Shown: piece by piece, positions 50,097-58,800 of the stretch | How positions within the stretch are numbered: the stretch's first letter is position 1 | How the letters are laid out: each line of letters opens with the position of its first letter | Assembly: GCF_009831215.1 (NCBI RefSeq) | Contig: NZ_WUTW01000003.1 | Coordinates: forward strand, 249,325-313,324 | From: Actinomadura rayongensis | Lineage (GTDB): Bacteria > Actinomycetota > Actinomycetes > Streptosporangiales > Streptosporangiaceae | DNA: 64,000 nt | Reading direction: 5' to 3' | The notes under the pieces: model-generated | What the model was told of the DNA's origin: nothing | Database searches by the model: none | Seen by the model: only the letters and a program-made list of their open reading frames with translations | Translations under genes and position numbers: made by a program

Positions 50097-51230
50097 ATGT
50101 CTGAGGATGGCAAGCCCCGGGGCGAGCCGGCGGTCAAGGCCAAGCTCCCGAACGCCAAGAACATCCGCAGCCCCGAGTTCACGCCGCACGGCATCAGCGC
50201 GGGGCGCAAGGGCGGCGGTCCCCGGCCGTCCGGGCTGACGGCGGCGCAGGCGCGGAAGCGGAAGCGGCTCGGGATCCTGGCGGCCGTGGTCGTCGTCCTC
50301 GTCGTGGCGGGCGGCGTCACCTACCTCGTCACCCGGCCGGGGCCGGAGATCAAGGTCACCGGCGCGTTCGGCAAGAAGCCCGCGGTGAAGATCCCCGCGG
50401 GGCTTGAGCCGGCGAAGAAGCTGTCGACCAGCACGCCGATCAAGGGCAGCGGGACGAAGGTCGCGAGCGGCTCGGCCGTGTACGGGCGCTACACCTTCTA
50501 CCAGTGGACCAAGGGCTCCGGCGACGACGCCAAGAAGAAGAGCACCAGCAAGGAGATCGACAGCTCGTTCTCCGCGACGGCGCAGCAGATCCGTCCGCTC
50601 GTCATCGGCAAGACCGGTGTGAAGGGCGTGGACGAGGGGCTCGTCGGCCAGACGGCGGGCAGCCGCGTCGTCCTGGAGATCCCGCCGAGCAAGGGCTTCG
50701 GGGCGCAGGGCGAGCAGATGGGGATCTCGGCGACCGACTCGATCGTCTTCGTCGTGGACATCCTCGGCGTGTACCCGAAGGGCATGGGGCCGTCCGGGAC
50801 GGCGCAGGAGCAGAAGGACAAGAACCTGCCGTCCGTCGCGGCGGGCAAGCCGGGCGAAGCGCCCAAGGTGACGATCCCGAAGGCGGACGCGCCGTCCAAG
50901 CTCCAGGTCAAGACGATCGTCCAGGGCACCGGGAAGGCGCTCGCGAAGAACGACAACGCGGTCGTCCAGTACCAGGGGCAGCTCTGGCGGGACGGCAAGG
51001 TGTTCGACTCCAGCTTCACCAACGGCGTCCCCGCGCTGTTCCCGATCGGCGTGAAGGCGACCGTGCCGGGCTTCGACAAGGGGCTCAGCGGTCAGAAGGT
51101 CGGGAGCCGCGTGCTGCTCGTCCTGCCGCCGAGCGAGGGGTACGGCAAGAACGGGAACCCGCAGGCCGGGATCAAGGGGACGGACACGCTCGTCTTCGTG
51201 GTGGACATTCTGGGCACCGTTCCCAACTGA
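50097..51230 (+). CDS. Membrane-anchored peptidyl-prolyl isomerase with two FKBP domains
   Basis: The 377-aa protein has a basic cytoplasmic tail (ARKRKRLG), a membrane helix at about 58-80 (ILAAVVVVLVVAGGVTYLV), and two extracellular FKBP domains. The first (about 110-225) is diverged; it keeps GVKGVDEGLVGQTAGSRVVL. The second (about 275-377) is canonical: VVQYQGQLWRDGKVFDSSF, PGFDKGLSGQKVGSRVLLV and GIKGTDTLVFVVDIL. It should assist folding of proteins outside the membrane. It is followed by a terminator hairpin and then a class A PBP gene. Confidence 0.92.
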   Translation: MSEDGKPRGEPAVKAKLPNAKNIRSPEFTPHGISAGRKGGGPRPSGLTAAQARKRKRLGILAAVVVVLVVAGGVTYLVTRPGPEIKVTGAFGKKPAVKIPAGLEPAKKLSTSTPIKGSGTKVASGSAVYGRYTFYQWTKGSGDDAKKKSTSKEIDSSFSATAQQIRPLVIGKTGVKGVDEGLVGQTAGSRVVLEIPPSKGFGAQGEQMGISATDSIVFVVDILGVYPKGMGPSGTAQEQKDKNLPSVAAGKPGEAPKVTIPKADAPSKLQVKTIVQGTGKALAKNDNAVVQYQGQLWRDGKVFDSSFTNGVPALFPIGVKATVPGFDKGLSGQKVGSRVLLVLPPSEGYGKNGNPQAGIKGTDTLVFVVDILGTVPN

Positions 51231-51253
51231 TAGTGGACATTTAGCAACACATC

Positions 51254-51290
51254 GGACGGCGGGGCCCCGGAGGCGGGTGTCCCGCCGTCC
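51254..51290 (+). terminator. Hairpin terminator after the FKBP gene
   Basis: GGACGGCGGG (51254-51263) and CCCGCCGTCC (51281-51290) form a perfect 10-bp stem with a 17-nt loop, 24 bp after the FKBP stop codon. There is no U-tract, as is common for actinomycete terminators. Confidence 0.7.
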
Positions 51291-51439
51291 CGCGTTGGAC
51301 GGTCCCGGGACGGGCCGGGAGTCAACCCGCGCGCGTCCCCGTCCGTCCCTTCTAGGGAGTCCCGGGAGAGAGCAATGGACCGGCCTGGAGCGTCGGTCCC
51401 CTCGGGTATCGTCGGTAACGGAACAATCACGGGGGGCTT

Positions 51440-54400
51440 GTGAGCGACAGCGGTAAGAGCCCGGAGGGCGCAGTGCCCGCCGGGCGGCCGGACGGTGCCG
51501 ACGGCGTCGAGGAGGACCCGGCCGCGCCGCCGGCGGACGAGCCCGTCGCCCCGCCGGACGACGCGGACACCGCCGCCCCCGAGCCGCAGACCGACCCCGG
51601 CGACCCGGACGCCGCAAAGCGCCCGAAAGCCGCCGTCGCCGACGAGCCGGACGAGGACGACACGGCCCCCGCCGAGCCGACGCGCGCCGACGCGGACGAG
51701 CCCGCCGAGGAAGAGACGCCCGCCTCCCCGACGCGCGCCGAGGCCGTCACGCCCGACAAGGGAACGACCGCCGAGACGGCGCCCGCCGACGAGAACGCGA
51801 CGGGCGACACGACGCCCGCCGACGCGGACGAACCGCAGGACGCAACGCGCGCCGAGGCCGTCGCGCCCGACGAGCCGGACGCGCCCGCCGACGCGACGCA
51901 AGCGGAAGCCGCCACGAGCGAGCCGGACGACACGGCGCCCATCGCGGCTGTGCCCGCCGAAAGCGCGACCACCGACCCGGACGAGCCGCAAGTCGCGCCC
52001 GCCGACGCGACACGGGCGAAGGGCATCGTCGCGGACGAGCCGCAAGACGCGCCCGACCCGGCTGCGACCGACGAAAGCGCGACCGACGCGGCGTCCGCCG
52101 AGGCGGACGAGCCGGAGGACGTGCCCGCCAACACGACGCGGGCGGAAGCCGACGTTACGGATGACCCGGAGGACACGGCCCCCATCGCGGGTGTGCCCGC
52201 CGAAAGCGCGACGTTCGACGCGGACGACTCGGAGGACGCGCCCGCCGAAAGCGCGACCATCGACCCGGACGAGCCGGACGAGCCCGCCGACGCGACGCGC
52301 GCGGAGGCCATCGTCGCGGGTGACCCGGAGGATACGGCTCCCATCGCGGCTACGCCCGAGGCAGGCGGGATCGCCGACGCGGCGCCCGCTGAGGCGGACG
52401 AGCCGGAGGATGCGCCCGCTGACGCCACGCGGGCGGAAGCCGTCGTCGAGGACGAGCCGGAGGCGTCCGAGGGCACCGAGAAGGCGGAGGCGCCCGGCGC
52501 CGTCGCACGCGAAGAGGCGTCGGGCGGCGTCGCGGGTGTCGTGCCCGCAGAGGCGCCCGGCAACGCCACGCGCGGTGACGCCGTTGTGCCCGACGAGATG
52601 GAGGCGCCCGCCGACGCGACGCGCGCCGAGAGCGTCGTGCCCGACCAGAGCGCGCCCGGTGATGCAACGCGCGTTGAGGGCGTCGTGCCCGAGAAGGCGG
52701 AGGCGCTCGCCGACGCGACGCGTGTTGAGGGTGTTGTGCCTGAGGAGGCGGAGGCGTCTGCTGACGCTACGCGGGCGGAGGCGGTCGTTGCGCCGACGGG
52801 CGCTACGCGCGTCGATCGTGTCGTCACCGACGACGATCTCGCGGACGACGCTACGGCCGGGGTGAACGCCGAGGGCGCGCCGCCGACGATCCTGCCGCCC
52901 GACAGCGGCGACGGCGGTGATGGGGGTGACGGGCCGCCGGAGGGTGGTGCGGGCAAGGGGAAGAAGCGGCGCAGCAAGCGCGTCCGGTACGCCCGGCGTG
53001 CCGCGTTGACGCTGCTCGGCCTCATCGTGCTCGTCGTCGGCGGGTTCGTGGTGGCGTACATGCTGACGCCCGTCCCGTCCCCGCAGGAGGCGGCGATCGC
53101 GCAGGGGCCGACCTTCTACTACTCCGACGGCAAGACGGTCATCGCGAAGACGGGCGTCAACCGCGAGGCCGTCACGATGGACCAGATCCCCAAGAGCATG
53201 CGGGACGCGGTCATCGCCGCCGAGAACCGGAGCTTCTACACCGACCCGGGCGTTTCGCCGTCCGGGACGATCCGGGCGTTCTGGTCCACCGCGACCGGCG
53301 AGCAGCTCCAGGGCGGGTCGACGATCACGCAGCAGATGGTCCGCAACTACTACGGCGGCATCGGCAAGGAACGGTCCGTCACCCGCAAGCTCAAAGAGAT
53401 CATGGTCGCGCTGAAGGTCGGCCGGGAGAAGCCCAAGGACTGGATCCTGGAGCAGTACCTCAACACGATCTTCTTCGGCCGGGACGCGTACGGCGTCCAG
53501 GCGGCGGCGCACGCGTACTACGGCAAGGACGTCAAGGACCTGACCCCGGCCGAGTCCGCCTACCTGGCCGCCGCGATCCAGCAGCCGAGCAACTTCGCCG
53601 ACCCGACGGGCCAGAACCGCGCCTACGCCGAGCAGCGCTGGCGCGCGGTCATCGCCAACATGGTCCGGGACAAGGCGCTGGACGCGAACCAGGCGGCGTC
53701 CCTGCAGTTCCCGGCGCCGCAGAAGCAGCGGATCACCGACGTCCTCAAGGGCCAGAAGGGCTACATGGTCAATGTGGCCAAGAAGGAGCTGATGGAGCGC
53801 CGGGGCTACAGCGAGGACGAGATCAACCGCGCCGGGCTGAAGATCACGACGACGTTCGACAAGCGGCTGATGGACCAGCTCCGGCAGACGGTGACGGCGA
53901 ACCTCCCGTCCGGGATGAACCGGAAGATCCGGACGGCCGTCGTCTCGGTGGACCCGAAGACCGGCCAGGTCGTCGCGTTCTACGGCGGACGCAACTACCT
54001 GGACGAGCCGCTGAGCAGCGCGTTCGGCGACTGGGGCCAGGTCGGCTCGGGCTTCAAGCCGATCGCGCTGGCCGCCGCGCTGGACGACGGCAAGTCGCTC
54101 ACGACGTCCTATGACGGCAGCTCGCCGCAGTACTTCAACGGCACGCCGATCCACAACGACAGCAACGAGAACTTCGGCATGGTCAACCTCGTGACCGCCA
54201 CGGAGCACTCGATCAACACGGCGTACGTGAACCTCGGCCGCGACATCGGCAACGAGAAGATCGCGAAGATGGCCGAGAAGATGGGCGTCCCTGCCGACCA
54301 GATGAGCGCGGCGCAGCGCGCGTCGGCGGTGTTCCCGCTCGGCGTGATCTCCGAGCACCCGGTGCAGCAGGCCGGCGTGTACGCGACGTTCGCGGCCGAG

Positions 54401-55084
54401 GGCGAGCACCGGACGCCGTACGTCGTGAAGGCCGTCCGGGACAACGACGGCCGGTCGCGGACGTTCACCGAGAAGGGCACCCGCGCGTTCAGCACGCAGG
54501 TCGCCCGGGACGCGACGTACGCGATGCGGCAGGTCGTCCTCGGCGGCACGGGCACGGCCGCGCAGCTCCCGGACCGGGACGTCGCGGGCAAGACGGGCAC
54601 GACCGACGCGGGCGCGGCCATCTGGTTCAACGGCTACATCCCGCAGATGGCGACGACGGTGGCGATGTTCCGGTCGGACGGGAAGCCGCTCGTCATCCCC
54701 GGCTACGGGTCGTACGGCGGGCAGCTCCCCGCGCAGATCTGGAGCGCGTACATGCGCCAGGCCGTCAACATCAAGGGCTACGACCCGGAGGACTTCGGGG
54801 AGCCGTCCACCCGCACCGGCGGCTACAACGGCGGGAACCCGGCGCAGGGGCTGCCCGCCAACCCGCGCACGAACCGTCCGCAGGACCCGGGCCCGACGCG
54901 TCCGCACGTCCCGACCGCGCCGCCGACGCGGCCGACGGTGCCGGTCACCCCGCCCGGCGACGGGGGCGGCGGCACGCCCGGCGGCGGGAACGGCGGCGGT
55001 CCCGGGAACGGCGGCGGCCCCGGCCATGGCGGCGGTGGCGGGGGCGGCGACGGCGGGCCGAACCCGAACGAGTTCGGCGGCTAG
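51440..55084 (+). CDS. Class A penicillin-binding protein with a ~500-residue acidic N-terminal extension
   Basis: The 1214-aa protein starts at GTG 51440 after a G-rich site. Residues 1-490 are Asp/Glu/Ala/Pro/Thr-rich imperfect repeats around DATRAEAV and DEPEDTAPIA. A basic patch (KGKKRRSKRVRYARR) and a membrane helix (about 523-545) follow. The glycosyltransferase domain has IAAENRSFY (E595) and GGSTITQQMVRNYY. The transpeptidase has SGFK (S870-K873), SIN (924-926) and KTG (1051-1053). The tail is Pro- then Gly-rich. It polymerises and cross-links peptidoglycan outside the membrane. The N-terminus, on the cytoplasmic side, is far longer than in typical PBP1/PonA proteins. Confidence 0.95.
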   Translation: MSDSGKSPEGAVPAGRPDGADGVEEDPAAPPADEPVAPPDDADTAAPEPQTDPGDPDAAKRPKAAVADEPDEDDTAPAEPTRADADEPAEEETPASPTRAEAVTPDKGTTAETAPADENATGDTTPADADEPQDATRAEAVAPDEPDAPADATQAEAATSEPDDTAPIAAVPAESATTDPDEPQVAPADATRAKGIVADEPQDAPDPAATDESATDAASAEADEPEDVPANTTRAEADVTDDPEDTAPIAGVPAESATFDADDSEDAPAESATIDPDEPDEPADATRAEAIVAGDPEDTAPIAATPEAGGIADAAPAEADEPEDAPADATRAEAVVEDEPEASEGTEKAEAPGAVAREEASGGVAGVVPAEAPGNATRGDAVVPDEMEAPADATRAESVVPDQSAPGDATRVEGVVPEKAEALADATRVEGVVPEEAEASADATRAEAVVAPTGATRVDRVVTDDDLADDATAGVNAEGAPPTILPPDSGDGGDGGDGPPEGGAGKGKKRRSKRVRYARRAALTLLGLIVLVVGGFVVAYMLTPVPSPQEAAIAQGPTFYYSDGKTVIAKTGVNREAVTMDQIPKSMRDAVIAAENRSFYTDPGVSPSGTIRAFWSTATGEQLQGGSTITQQMVRNYYGGIGKERSVTRKLKEIMVALKVGREKPKDWILEQYLNTIFFGRDAYGVQAAAHAYYGKDVKDLTPAESAYLAAAIQQPSNFADPTGQNRAYAEQRWRAVIANMVRDKALDANQAASLQFPAPQKQRITDVLKGQKGYMVNVAKKELMERRGYSEDEINRAGLKITTTFDKRLMDQLRQTVTANLPSGMNRKIRTAVVSVDPKTGQVVAFYGGRNYLDEPLSSAFGDWGQVGSGFKPIALAAALDDGKSLTTSYDGSSPQYFNGTPIHNDSNENFGMVNLVTATEHSINTAYVNLGRDIGNEKIAKMAEKMGVPADQMSAAQRASAVFPLGVISEHPVQQAGVYATFAAEGEHRTPYVVKAVRDNDGRSRTFTEKGTRAFSTQVARDATYAMRQVVLGGTGTAAQLPDRDVAGKTGTTDAGAAIWFNGYIPQMATTVAMFRSDGKPLVIPGYGSYGGQLPAQIWSAYMRQAVNIKGYDPEDFGEPSTRTGGYNGGNPAQGLPANPRTNRPQDPGPTRPHVPTAPPTRPTVPVTPPGDGGGGTPGGGNGGGPGNGGGPGHGGGGGGGDGGPNPNEFGG

Positions 55085-55121
55085 GCGGCGACGGCGGCGC
55101 GCGTCCCCGGGCGCGCGCCGC

Positions 55122-55481
55122 TCAGTCGCAGGCCTTGCCGAGGCCGCGCGGCGTCTGGGCGAGCGCGGTGTTGAGCTGCGCCATGTCCCCGGACGCGACG
55201 GTCGTGGACGCGGCGCGCAGCCGTCCGGCCTCGGCGTTCAGCGCCGTGCGGAGCTTGCCGTCGTCCGCCTTGCCCGCGAGCGCGCCGAGTTTCGCGGCGA
55301 GCTGGTCCGTCGGCGCCTTCCACTGGGCGGGCTGGCCCGCCGGGACGGTCCGCACCTGCGTGATGTAGGCCGCGTACGCGGCCTTGGCGTCCGAGCAGAC
55401 GGCGGCCGAGTTGCCCCCGCACCCCGCCGTGAGGCCCAACGCGGCCAGCAGCACGCCGCTCCCCGACAACACCCGGCGCAT
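55122..55481 (-). CDS. Small secreted lipoprotein
   Basis: The 119-aa protein starts at ATG 55481 behind GGGAGGGCGCC. MRRVLSGSGVLLAALGLTAG followed by Cys is a lipoprotein signal with lipobox LTAGC. The mature part is helical (KAAYAAYITQVRTVPAGQP, DQLAAKLGALAGKADDGKL) and ends with a second conserved Cys (GKACD), perhaps paired with the Cys in AAVCSDA. No family is recognised. It is convergent with the PBP gene (37-bp gap). Confidence 0.8.
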   Translation of the reverse strand: MRRVLSGSGVLLAALGLTAGCGGNSAAVCSDAKAAYAAYITQVRTVPAGQPAQWKAPTDQLAAKLGALAGKADDGKLRTALNAEAGRLRAASTTVASGDMAQLNTALAQTPRGLGKACD

Positions 55482-55862
55482 GGCGCCCTCCCGCTCGATC
55501 CCCGTCAGCATCCGCTCATACTGACGCACACCAGCCGAATCGGTTGCCTCGACGGGACGGGAATCACGCCGACGTTCAGGGAGCCGGTGGCTCCGGCGGC
55601 GCGCGGACCCTACCCTGTCGGGGAACACGGAGACGGCGTCGGCCCTGGCTGGGGGGTTCGGGCGGCGCCGCAGGCCCGTCCCGGCGCGTGCGGGGCGGCG
55701 CGCACGTTCGCGCGGACGGGGCGGCGGGGGCCGCCGGAGTTCCACCGCGGGACCGGCCGACACGGGGAGCTTTGGCCGTGTTCGCCCATGTAGCGTAGGC
55801 AGGTCCGTAACTCGTCGCGGAGCCCGTCGCGGGACCTCGCGGCGGGACGAAGGCGGCGCGGG
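55482..55862. other. 381-bp gap between divergent lipoprotein and SseB genes
   Basis: This gap must contain both promoters. TAGCGT near 55794 could be a -10 hexamer for the SseB gene, but no well-spaced -35 was found. Apart from GC-rich low-complexity DNA nothing else is recognised. Confidence 0.4.
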
Positions 55863-58800
55863 ATGAAACAGGGGGTGGCGACCGTGGCCGACGTCTGGCG
55901 GCCCACGTCAGAGCTGGAGCGGCGGCTGGTGGAGGCGGTCCGCGCGGGCGACCGGGAGGCGTACTTCCGGATGCTCGCGGAGGCGGAACTGCTGCTCCCG
56001 GTCGCCCCGGACCTGGTCGAGGACGTCCTCGCCAACCGGGTGCAGCCGCCGTGGCCGACGCGGGAGGACGACGGACGCGTCCATGTGCTGGCGTTCACCT
56101 CGGCGGCGGCGATGCTGGCGTGCCTCGGCCCGGGCGTCCGGCACTTCCTGACGGTGTCGTTCGCCGACGTCGCGCAGAGCTGGCCGGAGCTGCGCTGGTG
56201 GCTCGCGGTGGACGCCGTGCCGTCCGGTGCCGCGCCGCTGCCGCTCGAAGGCCGACTGCCCGGCTGGTTCGTGCGGCAGATCCTCGACGGGGACGCGCTG
56301 CCGCCGCAGGCCGGACGTCCCGACGTCCTAGAGCCGCCGGTGCCGCTGCCCCGGGGGGCGCACCGCGCGCCGGACGCGCCCGTGCCCGTCGCGCCGCCGG
56401 ACGCCCCCGCCGAGCCCGCCCCGCAGGGCGCGCACCACGCGGCCGTCGCCCCGGACGGCCCGCCCGCCGAACCCGACCCGGCCGGCCTGCCGTACGCCGC
56501 GCCCGCGCCGTGGACGCCCGGCCGTCCCTCGGTGGACGACGGGACGCTCGACGCGGACTCCTTCACCCGTCCGTCCCCCGACACGCCCGGCGCGACGTCC
56601 AACGCCCCCGGCATCCCGCCCGGCGCGGCCCCCAACGTCCCGCCCGGCACTCCCGGCGCCGCCCACGGCGCCCCCGGAGCGACGTCCAGCGCACCGCCGA
56701 ACATCCCCGGCGCCCCAACGGACGGACCGCCAGAAGCGCCGGGCCGCCCGCCCGGCGCGACACCGGAAGTACAGCCCGGGATGCCCGGCGCGACATCCAA
56801 CGTGCCGCCACGCGGCACAGCGCCGAGCGGCACTTACGGCGCGCCCGCCGACGCAACGCTGGACAGGCCGCCCGCGACGCCGGGCGACGCGCACAGCACC
56901 CCACCCGGCGCCATCCCGGGCGTAGCACCCGGCGCGGCCCACAGCGCGCCCCCCGGCACGACGCCGGGTGGGCTGCCCGGCGATGCGCACGGCGCACCCC
57001 CTGGCACGACGCCGGGGGGGCCGCCCAGCGCGCCCGGCGGTGCTCACGGCACGCCGTCCGACGTCGTCCCGGGTGCGGTGCCCGGCGGTGCGCCCTCCGA
57101 CGCGACGCTGGACGGGCTGCCCGGGACGCCCGGCGATGCGCACGGCACGCCGCCCGGCGCCATCCCGGGCGCGGCCCCCGGCACTCCGCCCGGTACCCCG
57201 CCCGGCTCGGCCCCCGGCACCCCGCCCGGTATCCCGCCCAGCTCGGTGCCCGGTACGTCGCCCGGCTCGGTGCCCGGCGGTGCGCCGGGTGCGTCGTCCG
57301 ACGCGACGCCGGGCCTGCCGCCCGGCCTGGGGGGCGAGCAGGGTCTGCACGGAGCGCCGCCCGCCGAGCCCGGCGCGGGCCTGCCGCCGTTCTCCCGGCC
57401 CGAGCCGGACGCGGACCGGCCCGGTCATCCGGTGCCGCCCCTTCCCGGCGAGGCCGGGGACGCTTATGCGTCGCCCGAGCGCGGCGTGCCGCCCTTCGAC
57501 CCGTCCTCGGGTGGCCGCGTCAACGGGGTGGAGGTGCCGCCGCCCGGTGACCGTCCGTTCGCCGAGTCCGGCGTGCCCGCCGACGACGCGGACCGCTCGT
57601 CCTTTCTGCGCCCCGGCGCCGACGCGCCGCGCGGGGCCGACGACGGGCGACCGCCGTACGCGCCCGGCGACGCGGGTGACCAGGACACGGGCCTGCCGCC
57701 GTTCGCGGCGCACGGTGCTGCCGGACCCGCCGCGCCCGCGCCCGGCGAGGCGGGGGCGGAACCGCCGTCCTTCGCTCCGCCCGGGTCGTCCGGCGAGCAC
57801 GGCGTGGAGCGGCCGTCCCGCACGCCCGTCGGCGAGCCCGGCGCGGAGGCGCCGTCTTCCGGCGAACTCGGCGTGGGCGAACACCCGACGTCTGTGCCGG
57901 GCGGCGAACCGCGCTTGAGCGAGCGCCCGGGCTTCGCCCCGGGCAGCGACCACGGAACCGAGCGCCCAGGCTTCACGCCAGGCGACGAGCACGACACCGA
58001 ACGCCTGGGCTTCACGCCGGGCGGCGAGCCCGGAACCGAACGGCCAGGCTCCGCACCGGGCAGCGAGTTCGGCATCGAACTGCCGGGCGGTGAGCACGGA
58101 ACCGAGCGCCCGGGCTTCACGCCAGGCGACGAGCGCGACACCGAGCGCCTGGGCTTCACGCCAGGTGGTGAGCACGGCACCGAGCGGCCGGGCTTTACGC
58201 CGGGCGGTGAGCGCGACACCGAACGGCCGGGTTCCGCGCCGGGCGGCGAGTTCGGTACCGAGCTGCCGGGCTTCACGCCGGGCGGCGAGCAGGGTGCCGG
58301 TCGTGTCGGCGCGCATGGCGCCGGTGAGCGTGAGAGCGAGCGGACGGACGGTGCGGGCGGCGTCGGCGAGTTCGGTGCCGAGCGGCCGGGGCTTGCGCCG
58401 GGTCGCGAGGGCGGGCCGGGCGAGCCTGGCGCCGAACCGCCTGGCGGTGAGCTGGGTGAGGAGCGGTCGGGGCGCGGGACGGGGCCGGACGGTCCGCAGC
58501 CGTCGTTCGTGGCCGCGGGTGACGCGGAGCGCGGCGTGGAGTTCGCGGCGGACGAGGACGACGACCCGTCCGCCACCACGCGGGACCCGTATCCGGTCGT
58601 CAAGGCGCGCGGCGGGCGCAAGGCCGGGGAGGCGGACGTCAGGACGGAGCCGTCCCCCACGGAGACGCAAGTCGATCTTCCGCCGGTGGACGACGAGTCC
58701 GGCTGGGAGGATCTGCGCGACCAGCACCGCGCGCTCCCCCGCGACAGGGCCCGCGCGCCGTTCGAGCCCGCCAACGACGTCGAGCGCGAACTGCTGCGCG

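Noticed and set aside
51092..55027. A 1311-codon minus-strand open frame
   Set aside because: It is antisense to the class A PBP, whose motifs are unambiguous; its translation is low-complexity Arg/Val/Gly repeats caused by the repetitive coding strand.
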